Source: Giesbergeria sp.
Lineage (GTDB): Bacteria; Pseudomonadota; Gammaproteobacteria; Burkholderiales; Burkholderiaceae_C
Reading direction: 5' to 3'
Length of the DNA: 33,360 nucleotides
NCBI RefSeq assembly: GCF_028686475.1
Contig: NZ_JAQUCA010000028.1
Location: 1 to 33,360 of the forward strand
In this document: positions 23,335 through 32,143 of the stretch, in pieces
Position numbering within the stretch: the first letter of the stretch is position 1
How the letters are laid out: the number at the start of each line of letters is the position of its first letter
Notes under the pieces: generated by a model
Database searches by the model: none
The model's input: only the letters and a program-made list of their open reading frames with translations
Told to the model about the DNA's origin: nothing
Made by a program: the position numbers and the translations under genes

Positions 23335-23999
23335 ATGCTGAACGCAGAGCAAATAACCTTGTTACCCGACCATTGCAGCACCCGAGACGTAGCGCGGGCG
23401 CTGGGTTTGGCGGTGCGCTCGGTGCGCTCGGTGCGCTCGGTGCAGCTGATGGTAGATCGGGGCGAGTTGCTGGCTTGGAAAACCCCCGGTGGCCATCGGC
23501 GCATTGCACGGGCATCGGTGCAACAGTGGTTAGCGCGCAGCCAAGCTGACCATGCTGCGCCCACAGTGGTGCCCAAGGCAGCCGCAGCAGTCAGTGTACC
23601 GGTGGCCCGTGGTTTGCGGGTGTTGCTGATTGAGGATTCACGGCATATCCAAAATTTGGTTCGGTGCTTATTGCAGCACTATTTTCCTCAAATAGAGCTG
23701 TACGTGGCGGATGATGCCATTGTGGGCTTGGTCATGGCAGGGCAATTGCAGCCCCAAGTGCTGCTGGTCGATATTGTGTGTTACCGGGGATAGATGGCAG
23801 CACCTTGGTGCGGCGCTGGCAGGCGCAGCCGCCCTTGATAGGCAGCCAGTTGGTGGTTCTGACGGGCTTAGATGCCGAGCAACGCGCTGCCCATGCCTTG
23901 GCTTTGGCCGGGGTGCCCGTGGTATATAAGCCACAATTGGTGCAACAACTGCCCACGGTGTTGGTGGCTTGTTTGCAAGCTGCTGGCGCTGCTGGGTAA
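23335..23999 (+). pseudogene. Frameshifted DNA-binding response regulator (HTH plus receiver domain)
   Basis: The first part (23335-23793, 152 residues) has an excisionase/MerR-like helix-turn-helix, STRDVARALGLAVRSV and onward to WKTPGGHRRI, then a receiver domain beginning LRVLLIEDSRHIQ and reaching the phospho-acceptor Asp in VLLVDIV, where the frame runs into a stop. The missing continuation, LPGIDGSTLVRRW to the lysine in VVYKPQ, lies in another frame and ends at 23999. Removing one GT from the (GT)3 at 23776-23781 restores LLVDIVLPGIDG, so a 2-base insertion explains the break. A 9-base unit is also tripled inside the helix-turn-helix. An ATG at 23311 is in frame but lies inside the dyad. 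The gene may be dead, phase-variable, or the result of a sequencing error. Confidence 0.85.
23412..23443 (+). repeat. Tandem 9-base repeat inside the helix-turn-helix coding region
   Basis: GGTGCGCTC is present three times head to tail (23412-23438) plus a 5-base partial copy. In protein terms this is a tripled Val-Arg-Ser. Related HTH domains normally read VRSVQLMV at this place, so two units (six residues) look inserted in frame. Confidence 0.85.
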
Positions 24000-24059
24000 T
24001 CAGGGCAAATTCGGGGGGCCGTAAGAATCAATGGCCCCATCGTTCAATCCCTTCCGCGC

Positions 24060-24065
24060 TACAAT
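24060..24065 (+). promoter_or_regulatory. Probable -10 box of the asd leader transcript
   Basis: TACAAT, five of six to consensus, ends 8 bases before the ATG of the leader peptide. Transcription would begin near 24072, producing an asd leader of about 200 bases. No -35 is recognisable at 17 bases. Confidence 0.45.
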
Positions 24066-24073
24066 CTAAAACC

Positions 24074-24178
24074 ATGCTTGTTGCCGCCCGCCAGTTTCTG
24101 CTAAACCATCCCTCCGCTACCCCTGCGGGTGGGGCTGTGCGCGCAACCATAAGCAAAACCACAACGATTAAGGGCTGA
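24074..24178 (+). CDS. Putative leader peptide of the asd attenuator (Thr/Ile/Lys-rich end)
   Basis: A 34-codon open frame just after a good -10 box. The last eleven residues before the stop read ATISKTTTIKG: four Thr, two Ile and two Lys, coded by ACC, ATA, AAA, ACC, ACA, ACG, ATT, AAG. Threonine, isoleucine and lysine are end products of the pathway that Asd feeds, so a ribosome stalled here would report their shortage. There is no Shine-Dalgarno sequence, and a start directly at the transcript's 5' end is likely. The peptide itself probably has no function. Recognition rests on codon content and on the hairpins that follow. Confidence 0.5.
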   Translation: MLVAARQFLLNHPSATPAGGAVRATISKTTTIKG

Positions 24179-24184
24179 TTAAGC

Positions 24185-24253
24185 TCTGGCATCGTCGTGC
24201 GCCCTTCCTGGCCAGACGAGCCGGGCAAAACAGCCTAATCTGGCACTGTTTTT
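24185..24253 (+). promoter_or_regulatory. Putative transcription attenuator upstream of asd
   Basis: TCTGGC occurs at 24185-24190 and again at 24239-24244, and their common complement GCCAGA is at 24211-24216, so the middle element can pair with either one but not both. The downstream pairing is followed by ACTG and TTTTT (24249-24253), like a terminator. An overlapping hairpin AAAACAG/CTGTTTT (24227-24233 with 24246-24252) adds to it. The leader stop codon ends 6 bases before the first element. A ribosome at the stop would cover element one and allow the terminator. One stalled on the Thr/Ile/Lys codons would leave it free to pair with the middle element, and transcription would continue into asd. 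Confidence 0.5.
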
Positions 24254-24272
24254 ATCAAAAAGGGCGTTAAAA

Positions 24273-25385
24273 ATGAGCAAAAAATTAGTAGGTTTGGTCG
24301 GCTGGCGCGGTATGGTCGGCTCGGTGTTGATGGACCGTATGCAGGCCGAGGGCGACTTTGACCTGATTGATTCCATCTTCTTCTCTACCTCCAACGCCGG
24401 TGGCAAGGCCCCCGCGCAAGCACAGGCACACAACACGCTGCAAGATGCCAACGACATCACCGCGCTGGCCCAGTGTGACATCATCATCACCTGCCAAGGC
24501 GGCGATTACACCAAAGAGGTGTTCCCTAAGCTGCGCGCTTCGGGCTGGCAAGGCCACTGGATTGATGCCGCCTCGTCGCTGCGGATGGAGCAAGATGCCG
24601 TCATCGTGCTGGACCCGGTCAACGACAACGTGATTCAAAAAGCGCTGGCCGCCGGTGGCAAGAACTGGATTGGTGGCAATTGCACCAACTCTATCTTGCT
24701 GATGGGCTTGGGTGGGCTGTTCAAGGCCGATTTGGTCGAGTGGGTCAGCTCCATGACCTACCAAGCCGCATCGGGTGGCGGGGCCAACCACATGCGCGAG
24801 TTGCTCAAGGGCATGGGCGTAGTCCATGCGGCGGTGGCCGATGAGTTGGCCACTCCCGCTTCGGCCATTTTGGACATTGACCGCAAAGTGGCCAAGACCA
24901 TCCGCGAAGACGTGCCGACTGAGTTCTTTGGTGCCCCGCTGGCTGGTGGTCTGATTCCGTGGATTGATGTGCAACTGCCCAATGGCCAATCGAAAGAAGA
25001 ATGGAAGGGCCAAGCCGAGGTCAACAAGATTTTGGGCACCGAAGCCACCATCCCAGTCGATGGCCTGTGCGTGCGCATCGGTGCCATGCGCTGCCATAGC
25101 TTGGCCCTGACGCTCAAGCTCAAAAAAGACCTGCCCTTGGCAGAGATTGAAGCCCTCATCCAAGGCGGCAACCCTTGGGTGAAGTGGGTGCCGAACGACC
25201 GCGCCATCACGGTGCAAGAACTCACCCCGGCTTCTATCACTGGCGGCCTGCAAGTGGGCGTGGGCCGGGTGCGTAAGCTCAACATGGGGCCAGAGTACCT
25301 GTCGGCCTTTGTGATTGGGGACCAATTGCTCTGGGGTGCGGCCGAACCGCTGCGCCGCATGTTGCGTATTTTGTTGGCTGCTTAA
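24273..25385 (+). CDS. asd: Aspartate-semialdehyde dehydrogenase
   Basis: Reduces aspartyl phosphate to aspartate semialdehyde with NADPH, the branch point to lysine and diaminopimelate, threonine, isoleucine and methionine. It has 370 residues. The N-terminus [19 protein letters not shown] is the NADP-binding loop of the gram-negative type. The catalytic Cys137 is in GGNCTNS and the base His275 is in [10 protein letters not shown]. The family segment [14 protein letters not shown] is near residue 165. It stands alone on the plus strand between the broken regulator and fimV and seems to be controlled by the attenuator just upstream. The usual leuB neighbour is not present. Confidence 0.98.
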   Translation: MSKKLVGLVGWRGMVGSVLMDRMQAEGDFDLIDSIFFSTSNAGGKAPAQAQAHNTLQDANDITALAQCDIIITCQGGDYTKEVFPKLRASGWQGHWIDAASSLRMEQDAVIVLDPVNDNVIQKALAAGGKNWIGGNCTNSILLMGLGGLFKADLVEWVSSMTYQAASGGGANHMRELLKGMGVVHAAVADELATPASAILDIDRKVAKTIREDVPTEFFGAPLAGGLIPWIDVQLPNGQSKEEWKGQAEVNKILGTEATIPVDGLCVRIGAMRCHSLALTLKLKKDLPLAEIEALIQGGNPWVKWVPNDRAITVQELTPASITGGLQVGVGRVRKLNMGPEYLSAFVIGDQLLWGAAEPLRRMLRILLAA

Positions 25386-25404
25386 TCAGCCGATAACGCC
25401 CAGC

Positions 25405-25458
25405 AACCGGGTGTTGTGCTTAGAAACACCCGGTTACCTCTCGTTGTCAGAAGACAAC
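25405..25458 (+). terminator. Two stem-loops after asd, possible terminator region
   Basis: An 11-bp perfect stem, AACCGGGTGTT (25405-25415) with AACACCCGGTT (25425-25435), has a 9-base loop. A second, GTTGTC/GACAAC (25443-25448 with 25453-25458), has an AGAA loop. Neither is followed by a T-run, so they are not typical Rho-independent terminators. They may stabilise the asd mRNA end or act with Rho. The remaining bases to 25640 show no gene. Confidence 0.5.
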
Positions 25459-25640
25459 ACACCAAGGAACGGTAAGCTGTAATTGTGCAAGCAGTAGCCG
25501 GGCAAGGCCTTGCTTGCCTTGTCAGGCCAGGGCATTGCTGCTATGGTGTTTTGCTACTTCTCCAAGCCGGAGCAAGCGCCGGGTTTCTTCTCTACAGGCC
25601 GCTTGACCGGGCCTTTTTTTTCTTATCTTTGATAGCAACC

Positions 25641-28472
25641 ATGCATCGTTGGAAATACTCTGCGCTGGCAGGAGCGGTCGTGGCGACCCTTGGCCTGTAC
25701 GCCGCTGACGCTTCGGCACTGGCCCTAGGACAAATCACGGTGCAGTCTGCTCTGGGTGAGCCTTTGCGCGCCGAGATCGAACTGCCCCAAATCAGTGCCG
25801 CCGAGGCTGATACCTTGCGCGTCAGCCCTGCTGCCCCGGAAATTTTCCGCAGCCAAGGAATGGAATACTCCTCCGTGATTCCACAAATGCGCGTGCGGCT
25901 AGACCGGCGTGCCAATGGCCGCATGGTGTTGCAAATCGCCAGCGACCGGCCTGTGAATGACCCATTTCTTGACTTGGTGATTGATGCCTCATGGGGTACC
26001 GGGCGCATCACGCGCAGTTACACCATGCTGTTTGACCCACCCGCCCTGCGTCGGCCCCCGGTGGCTTTGGCAGCGGCCCCGCAAATTACCCCAACGCCTC
26101 TGCCAACACCGGCACCGATTCCAACACCGGTAGAGGTGGTAGAGCCGCAGCGCCCCACAGAAGCGCCAGCCCCAGCAGCCGAAACCCAGAAACCAGCCCC
26201 CACGCCTGCACCAGCACCAGCAGCCACGCGGGCTATCCCAGCAGAGCCGCCTCCTGCCCCGGAGCCTGCACCAGCACCCGTACCCGTACCAGCCCCAGAC
26301 AATGCACAAAGCGTACAAGTGCGCTTGGGCGATACCGCTGGCCGCATTGCCGAAAGCCGCCGTGCTGCGGGTGTATCGCTAGACCAAATGCTGGTCGCCT
26401 TGCTACGTGCCAACCCCGAAGCCTTTGCCGCTGGCAACGTACACCGCTTGAAAGCCGGTGCAGTGCTAGAAGTGCCCAACGCCGAGCAAGCCCAGTCCGT
26501 GCCGGTGGCCCAAGCGCGCCAAATCATGGCGGCACAAAGCCGAGACTTCAATGAATTCCGCCGCCGTTTGGCAGCCACCGCCCCGGCGGTGCAAATTGAG
26601 GCCGCCGACCGTTCGGCCAAAGGCACGGTACAAACGCGCGTCGAAGACAAACGCCCCACCAGTGCCGCCCCCGATAAGCTCACCTTGTCCAAGGGAGCCA
26701 TGACCGGGCAAAAAGCCACGCCCGAAGAACAACTGGCGCAAAGCAAACAAAAGAACGAAGCCAACACCCGCGCCCAAGAACTGGCGAAGAACATTGAAGA
26801 CCTCAATAAGCTCAATGCCAGCGTAACCGCCCCCGTGTTGGCCCCCAAGCCAGCACCCGCCCCAGAACCAGCACCCACGCCAGCGCCAGCGCCAGCACCG
26901 GCCCCCACGCCAGCTCCAGAGCCTGCACCAGCACCCGCTCCGGCTCCAGAAGTCGCCTCTACCGATGCTCCTGCGGTTGCACCCGCCCCTGCACCGGTGT
27001 TGGCGACAGAGCCAGCGCCAGCCCCAGCAGAGCCTGTATCTGCTCCAGCACCGGCCCCAGCGCCTGCGCCCACACCGGCCCCAGCGCCCGAAGAACCCAG
27101 CTTCGTCAGTGGCCTGCTAGAAGACCCGATACTGCCCTTAGCTGGCGGCGGCTTGCTTGCGCTGCTGGCTGGTTATGGGGGTTATCTGGCCTACCTGCGG
27201 CGCAAGAAGGCCAAAGAATCGGTGGATAGCTCGTTCAGTGAAAGCCGCTTGCCGTCCGATTCTGTGTTTAACACCAGCGGCGGCCAGCAAGTCGATACCA
27301 GCAATGCGGCTGAATCCACCACTGGTTCCTCTTCCATGTCGTATGGTTCCAGCCAATTGGACCCGGGCGGTGATGTAGACCCCGTGGCCGAGGCCGATGT
27401 CTATCTGGCCTATGGCCGTGACTTGCAAGCTGAAGAAATCCTCAAAGAAGCCCTGCGCCATACCCCCGAGCGTGTCGCCATCCACACCAAATTGGGCGAA
27501 ATCTACGCCAAGCGCCAAGACCGCAAGGGCTTGGAAGCGGTGGCCGCTGATGTTTACAAACTCACCCAAGGCCAAGGCCCCGACTGGAACCGTATCGTCG
27601 ATTTGGGCCGTGAAGTCGATCCTAGCAATCCCATGTACCAGCCCGGTGGCCCGACCCGCCCTGCCGGTCTAAGCGCCGGTGCCGCTGGGGCTGTTGGGGC
27701 CGCTGCGGCAGCTGCCGCCAGCACCGGCTTTGCCAGCACCCAAGGTGACCTCAACACCGGTGCCGGACAGTTGCCGCCCGAGTTGGATTTTGACCTCGAT
27801 TTAGAGCTGCACGATACCCCGGCCGAAGATGCCGCTGCCGACCCCGGTGGTTTTGCGGCCGCCATTGCCTCGGCCACCGAGATGCCCGAGCTGGCCATGC
27901 CGGTACTCGATACCGGCCCCATTTCGCCACCACCGCCTGCACCTACCCCAGCCCCAGAGCAAACGCCCGAGCCTGCCCCCGACATGAGCCTGTCTTGGGA
28001 CGTGCCCGATTTACCAGTGGTGCAGCCTCCCCAGCCCGCCGCCGCCGCACCAGCCGCCGGTTTGCCGTCCATTGATGCGCCCGCTACGCCGGTAATGGCC
28101 GATTTGGAGTTCTCGCTGGACATGCCCTCGGAGCAAGCCAGCGCAGAACCCAGCGCGGCCCCTTTGCCCGAGTTGGAAGTCACTACCGCCCCAGCTACTG
28201 ATTCGCAGCTGATGGACTTCGACTTTGGCGCGCTGTCCATCGACCCACCGGCCGCTGCACCCGCAGTCAACGAGGCGGTGGCCGCGCTAGAGCAAGATGG
28301 CCCGTTTGAAGGTCAGTCCGAAGACCCACTCGAAACCAAACTGGCTTTGGCGCAAGAGTTCAACGCCATTGGTGACAGCGATGGCGCACGCACCCTGATT
28401 GAAGAGGTCATCGCCGAATCTTCGGGTGCCCTCAAAGCCAAGGCGCAAGCCATGTTGTCGGAGCTGGCCTGA
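25641..28472 (+). CDS. fimV: FimV-type hub protein (type IV pilus / polar assembly factor)
   Basis: A 943-residue inner-membrane protein that in relatives organises type IV pilus secretin assembly and polar signalling. The ATG at 25641 (MHRWKYSAL) is chosen because a signal peptide follows directly (ending ADASA). The frame stays open upstream without resemblance. The FimV N-terminal domain spans about 27-135 (LGQITVQSALGEPLRAEIEL). A LysM-like peptidoglycan-binding stretch lies at about 220-280 (VRLGDTAGRIAESRR). Long Pro/Ala-rich linkers follow. One membrane helix is at about 495-518 (LAGGGLLALLAGYGGYLAYL). A cytoplasmic TPR-like part begins VDPVAEADVYLAYGRDLQAE, and the conserved C-terminal FimV motif is at about 893-942 (KLALAQEFNAIGDSDGART). 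No pilus genes are in the window. Confidence 0.95.
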   Translation: MHRWKYSALAGAVVATLGLYAADASALALGQITVQSALGEPLRAEIELPQISAAEADTLRVSPAAPEIFRSQGMEYSSVIPQMRVRLDRRANGRMVLQIASDRPVNDPFLDLVIDASWGTGRITRSYTMLFDPPALRRPPVALAAAPQITPTPLPTPAPIPTPVEVVEPQRPTEAPAPAAETQKPAPTPAPAPAATRAIPAEPPPAPEPAPAPVPVPAPDNAQSVQVRLGDTAGRIAESRRAAGVSLDQMLVALLRANPEAFAAGNVHRLKAGAVLEVPNAEQAQSVPVAQARQIMAAQSRDFNEFRRRLAATAPAVQIEAADRSAKGTVQTRVEDKRPTSAAPDKLTLSKGAMTGQKATPEEQLAQSKQKNEANTRAQELAKNIEDLNKLNASVTAPVLAPKPAPAPEPAPTPAPAPAPAPTPAPEPAPAPAPAPEVASTDAPAVAPAPAPVLATEPAPAPAEPVSAPAPAPAPAPTPAPAPEEPSFVSGLLEDPILPLAGGGLLALLAGYGGYLAYLRRKKAKESVDSSFSESRLPSDSVFNTSGGQQVDTSNAAESTTGSSSMSYGSSQLDPGGDVDPVAEADVYLAYGRDLQAEEILKEALRHTPERVAIHTKLGEIYAKRQDRKGLEAVAADVYKLTQGQGPDWNRIVDLGREVDPSNPMYQPGGPTRPAGLSAGAAGAVGAAAAAAASTGFASTQGDLNTGAGQLPPELDFDLDLELHDTPAEDAAADPGGFAAAIASATEMPELAMPVLDTGPISPPPPAPTPAPEQTPEPAPDMSLSWDVPDLPVVQPPQPAAAAPAAGLPSIDAPATPVMADLEFSLDMPSEQASAEPSAAPLPELEVTTAPATDSQLMDFDFGALSIDPPAAAPAVNEAVAALEQDGPFEGQSEDPLETKLALAQEFNAIGDSDGARTLIEEVIAESSGALKAKAQAMLSELA

Positions 28473-28485
28473 GTTGGTAGCCGGT

Positions 28486-29304
28486 ATGCGTGTCGCCTTG
28501 GGGGTGAGCTACAACGGCCAAGCCTACCAAGGCTGGCAAAGCCAACCCTCGGGCCAAACCGTACAAGACCGGCTAGAAGCGGCCCTGAGCCGCTTTGCCA
28601 CCCAACCCGTGCATACTTTGTGTGCCGGTCGCACCGATGCGGGCGTGCATGGGCTGATGCAGGTGGTGCATTTCGATGCCCCAGTGCAGCGGTCTATGGC
28701 CTCTTGGGTGCGCGGTAGCAATGCCTTTTTGCCGCCCGATATTGCAGTGCAATGGGCGCAGGCCGTGCCCGATGGCTTCCATGCACGCGCCAGTGCCACA
28801 GCGCGGCGCTACGCTTATGTGCTGTTGCAATCGCCGGTGCGTCCCAGTGTAGAGGCCGGGCGCGTGGGCTGGGTTTTTCAGGCGCTGGATGGCGAGGCCA
28901 TGCGCGCAGCCGCCGCCCAACTGCTGGGGGAACACGATTTCACCTCGTTTCGGGCGGCAGCTTGTCAGGCTTTGTCGCCCATTAAAACCATGCAGCGCAT
29001 CGACATCACCCAACGCGCGATGCAGGCAGGCCAAACGGGCATGGCGATTCCAGTCTGCTATTGGCGTTTTGAGTTCGAGGCCAACGCTTTTTTGCACCAC
29101 ATGATTCGCAACATCATGGGTTGCTTGGTGGCCGTGGGGCGTGGTAGCCGCTCAGCCAGTTGGATGGGCGAGGTGCTGCAAGCGCGCTCACGCCAAGTAG
29201 CCGCCCCTACCTTTGCACCCGATGGTTTGTATTTTTTGGGGCCAGTGTATGACCCGGCTTGGGGCTTGCCCGAGCGCACCCCGGCTTTTGATTGGCTCCC
29301 CTGA
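28486..29304 (+). CDS. truA: tRNA pseudouridine(38-40) synthase TruA
   Basis: Converts uridines 38-40 in the anticodon arm of many tRNAs to pseudouridine. From the ATG at 28486 (MRVALGVSYNGQAYQGWQ) it has 272 residues. The frame overlaps the end of fimV further upstream, but that part is the fimV coding strand read in another frame. The catalytic Asp51 is in CAGRTDAGVHG. Other marks are FHARASATARRYAY, GEHDFTSFRA and the C-terminal FLHHMIRNIMGCLV. It lies 13 bases after fimV, and trpF follows after 14 bases. The order fimV-truA-trpF is conserved in Burkholderiales. Confidence 0.97.
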   Translation: MRVALGVSYNGQAYQGWQSQPSGQTVQDRLEAALSRFATQPVHTLCAGRTDAGVHGLMQVVHFDAPVQRSMASWVRGSNAFLPPDIAVQWAQAVPDGFHARASATARRYAYVLLQSPVRPSVEAGRVGWVFQALDGEAMRAAAAQLLGEHDFTSFRAAACQALSPIKTMQRIDITQRAMQAGQTGMAIPVCYWRFEFEANAFLHHMIRNIMGCLVAVGRGSRSASWMGEVLQARSRQVAAPTFAPDGLYFLGPVYDPAWGLPERTPAFDWLP

Positions 29305-29318
29305 TTTGGAGCGCTTGC

Positions 29319-30068
29319 ATGAGTTTGTCTTCCTCTTTGCGCGGGCTACACCGCACCCGCATCAAAATTTGTGGCCTAACACGCGAGTCAGATGTCGATG
29401 CCGCCGTGGCGGCGGGCGTGGATGCCATCGGCTTTGTGCTGTATGCGCCCAGCCCACGCGCCGTGAGCGTGCAACGCGCGGCTGAACTGGCCCGGCGCTT
29501 GCCTGCCTTTGTCACGCCCGTGCTGTTGTTCGTCAATGAGTCCGCCGCGCAGGTACAAGCGGCTTGCGCCCACATCGGCAACGCCTTGTGCCAATTTCAT
29601 GGCGATGAATCCTTGGCGGATTGCTTGGCGGCCACCAACCACGGGGCGCGTCCGTTTGTGCGCGCCGCCAGAATACCCTTAGGCGCAGGGGCGGCACAGT
29701 TTGACCTCGTAAAATACGCCGCTTCCTATTCTCCAGCGCAGGCCATTTTGCTCGATGCCCATGTAGAGGGCTACGGCGGTGGCGGCCAGGCATTCCATTG
29801 GTCACTCCTTCCTCCAAGCGTCAACGCTCACCTCGTCTTGTCTGGTGGGCTTACACCTGCAAACGTGGGCGATGGCATCCTGCAAGTGCGCCCGCGTTGC
29901 AAAACGCTGGCGGTTGATGTCAGCTCCGGCGTTGAACAAGATGGCCCCGATGGCAAACCCCTGCGCGGCCTAAAAGACGCTGAAAAAATCCATCGCTTTG
30001 TGGCTGCCGTGCGTGCAGCCGATGCCCAACTTGCAAATACCTCTCATGGCTTCCTACCAATACCCTGA
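29319..30068 (+). CDS. trpF: Phosphoribosylanthranilate isomerase
   Basis: Third step of tryptophan synthesis from chorismate, an Amadori rearrangement of PRA to CdRP. It has 249 residues from the ATG at 29319, with GGAG 7 bases upstream. A longer frame start overlapping truA is less likely. The core begins [13 protein letters not shown], with the catalytic Cys18. [18 protein letters not shown] and, near the end, [14 protein letters not shown] and [14 protein letters not shown] (catalytic Asp) are all present. The barrel is about 20-40 residues longer than minimal TrpF because of an N-terminal lead and a C-terminal tail. The last 23 bases overlap trpB. Confidence 0.97.
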   Translation: MSLSSSLRGLHRTRIKICGLTRESDVDAAVAAGVDAIGFVLYAPSPRAVSVQRAAELARRLPAFVTPVLLFVNESAAQVQAACAHIGNALCQFHGDESLADCLAATNHGARPFVRAARIPLGAGAAQFDLVKYAASYSPAQAILLDAHVEGYGGGGQAFHWSLLPPSVNAHLVLSGGLTPANVGDGILQVRPRCKTLAVDVSSGVEQDGPDGKPLRGLKDAEKIHRFVAAVRAADAQLANTSHGFLPIP

Positions 30069-31320
30069 TGCTTCTGGCCACTTTGGCCGTTACGGCGGCA
30101 GTTTTGCCAGCGAAACCCTGACCTTTGCGCTACAAGAACTGCGCGAGGCTTACGCCCGCTACCAACACGACCCCCAATTTGTGGCCGAATTCAATTATGA
30201 GTTGGCCCACTTTGTCGGGCGGCCCTCACCGGTGTACCACGCCGCGCGCACCAGCCGCGAAATGGGTGGCGCGCAAATTTTCCTCAAGCGTGAAGACTTG
30301 AACCACACCGGCGCGCACAAAATCAACAACGTGATTGGCCAAGCCATGCTGGCCAAGCGCATGGGCAAGCCGCGCATCATTGCTGAGACCGGCGCTGGCC
30401 AACATGGTGTTGCCACGGCCACCATCTGCGCCCGCTATGGCCTAGAGTGCATCATCTACATGGGGGCCGAGGATGTTAAACGCCAAAGCCCCAATGTGTT
30501 CCGCATGAAGCTGCTGGGTGCAACGGTAGTGCCAGTAGAGTCGGGCAGTAAAACCCTGAAAGATGCGCTCAACGAAGCCATGCGCGACTGGGTGGCCAAT
30601 GTGGACAACACCTTCTACATCATTGGCACCGTGGCCGGGCCACATCCCTACCCGATGATGGTGCGCGACTTCCAAAGCGTGATTGGCACCGAATGCCTGA
30701 CGCAAATGCCCGCCATGCTGGCCGAGCAAAAAATGGCCAATCAGCAGCCCGATGTGGTGGTGGCCTGTGTGGGCGGTGGCAGCAATGCAATGGGCATCTT
30801 CTACCCCTATATCCCTTACGAAAAAACACGCCTGATTGGTGTAGAAGCCGCCGGTGAGGGGCTGGATACGGCCAAGCATTCGGCCTCGCTGCAAAAAGGC
30901 AGCTCTGGCGTGCTGCACGGCAACCGTACCTTCATTTTGCAAGACAATAACGGCCAAATTATGGAAACGCACAGCATCAGCGCTGGCTTGGATTACCCCG
31001 GTGTGGGGCCAGAACATGCGTGGCTGCAAGAGCTGGGCCGGGCCGAGTATGTGGGCATCACCGACAAAGAGGCGCTGGCCGCCTTCCATTACCTGTGCCG
31101 CACCGAAGGCATTATTCCGGCCTTAGAGTCTAGCCATGCCTTTGCCTACGCCATGAAGCTGGCCAAAACCATGCGCCCCGACCAATCTATTTTGGTCAAC
31201 CTGTCGGGCCGGGGCGATAAAGACATCGGCACGGTGGCCGATTTGTCGGGAGAAGATTTTTACGACCGCCCCTCCATGCGCGGCCTGAGCGTCAAGGGCG
31301 GAGAAAGCAACAAGCCATGA
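30046..31320 (+). CDS. trpB: Tryptophan synthase beta chain
   Basis: Condenses indole with serine in a pyridoxal-phosphate reaction, in a complex with TrpA. It has 424 residues from the ATG at 30046 ([18 protein letters not shown]), overlapping trpF by 23 bases. An in-frame ATG at 30022 is the alternative. The PLP lysine is Lys92 in [10 protein letters not shown]. The substrate-loop motif [12 protein letters not shown] and the phosphate-cup GGGSNA are intact. The conserved Glu in GVEAAGEG and the C-terminal SGRGDKD are also visible. The stop overlaps the trpA start (ATGA), as expected for coupled synthesis of the two subunits. Confidence 0.98.
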   Translation: MASYQYPDASGHFGRYGGSFASETLTFALQELREAYARYQHDPQFVAEFNYELAHFVGRPSPVYHAARTSREMGGAQIFLKREDLNHTGAHKINNVIGQAMLAKRMGKPRIIAETGAGQHGVATATICARYGLECIIYMGAEDVKRQSPNVFRMKLLGATVVPVESGSKTLKDALNEAMRDWVANVDNTFYIIGTVAGPHPYPMMVRDFQSVIGTECLTQMPAMLAEQKMANQQPDVVVACVGGGSNAMGIFYPYIPYEKTRLIGVEAAGEGLDTAKHSASLQKGSSGVLHGNRTFILQDNNGQIMETHSISAGLDYPGVGPEHAWLQELGRAEYVGITDKEALAAFHYLCRTEGIIPALESSHAFAYAMKLAKTMRPDQSILVNLSGRGDKDIGTVADLSGEDFYDRPSMRGLSVKGGESNKP

Positions 31321-32126
31321 GCCGTATCCAAACCACGTTTGAACAATTGCAAGCCAAGGGCCGTAAAGCCCTGATTCCCTACGTTACCGCAGGTTTTCCG
31401 TTTGCCGATATTACCCCGGCGCTGATGCACGCGATGGTCGATTCTGGGGCCGACATCATCGAGTTAGGCGTTCCCTTCTCTGACCCGATGGCCGATGGCC
31501 CGGTGATTCAAAAAGCGGGCGAAAAAGCCCTGTCACTCGGCATCGGCATGGTGCAGGTATTGGGCCATGTGCGCGAGTTTCGCAAGCGCAACCGCACCAC
31601 GCCGGTGGTGTTGATGGGCTACGCCAACCCGGTAGAGCGCTATGACCAGCTGCACGGCGAAGGCGCTTTTGTGCGCGATGCGGCGGCGGCAGGTGTGGAT
31701 GGTGTCCTCATCGTTGATTACCCGCCCGAAGAGTGCGAAGAGTTTGCCGCGCAACTGCGTGCCAATGGCATGGATTTGATTTTCTTGCTGGCCCCCACCT
31801 CTACCCCCGAGCGCATGGCCCAAGTGGCGCGCGTGGCCAGCGGTTATGTGTATTACGTCTCGCTCAAGGGCGTGACGGGTTCGGCGGCACTGGATACTTC
31901 GGCAGTAGAAGAAATGCTGCCGCGCATTCGCGAGCATGTCAAAATTCCGGTGGGCGTGGGCTTTGGCATTCGTGATGCGGCCAGCGCCCAAGCCGTGGGC
32001 CGGGTGGCCGATGCGGTGGTGATTGGTACGCGCATCATCCAATTGCTAGAAAACCAACCCTACGAAAAAGTGGTGCCCCTCATCATTGACTTTATGCGTG
32101 GTATTCGCAAAGCCCTTGACGCTTAA
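31317..32126 (+). CDS. trpA: Tryptophan synthase alpha chain
   Basis: Splits indole-3-glycerol phosphate to indole, which passes through a tunnel to TrpB. It has 269 residues, the normal length. The catalytic pair is Glu49 ([11 protein letters not shown]) and Asp60 (MADGPVIQ). YVTAGFP near residue 22, the loop-6 stretch [12 protein letters not shown] and the phosphate-binding VGFGIRD are standard. It is joined to trpB by a 4-base overlap. The accD gene follows after 17 bases, an arrangement typical of proteobacteria in which tryptophan and fatty-acid genes share a transcript. Confidence 0.98.
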   Translation: MSRIQTTFEQLQAKGRKALIPYVTAGFPFADITPALMHAMVDSGADIIELGVPFSDPMADGPVIQKAGEKALSLGIGMVQVLGHVREFRKRNRTTPVVLMGYANPVERYDQLHGEGAFVRDAAAAGVDGVLIVDYPPEECEEFAAQLRANGMDLIFLLAPTSTPERMAQVARVASGYVYYVSLKGVTGSAALDTSAVEEMLPRIREHVKIPVGVGFGIRDAASAQAVGRVADAVVIGTRIIQLLENQPYEKVVPLIIDFMRGIRKALDA

Positions 32127-32143
32127 ACCCCAGGAAGCAATCC

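Noticed and set aside
22871-23515. Longer 214-codon version of the receiver gene
   Set aside because: The extra N-terminal part crosses the operator dyad and the opposite gene and has no domain resemblance; MGKRILIVED is a normal receiver start.
24074-24253. Metabolite riboswitch (lysine or SAM type) before asd
   Set aside because: I could not find the conserved core sequences of those classes; leader peptide plus alternative hairpins explains the stretch better.
24285-25325. 346-codon open frame antisense to asd
   Set aside because: It mirrors a perfect asd gene, has no family resemblance and shows the composition expected of a shadow frame in GC-rich DNA.
26018-27073. Gly/Ala-rich 351-codon frame antisense to fimV
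   Set aside because: Its repeats are just the reverse reading of the Pro/Ala-rich fimV linker codons.
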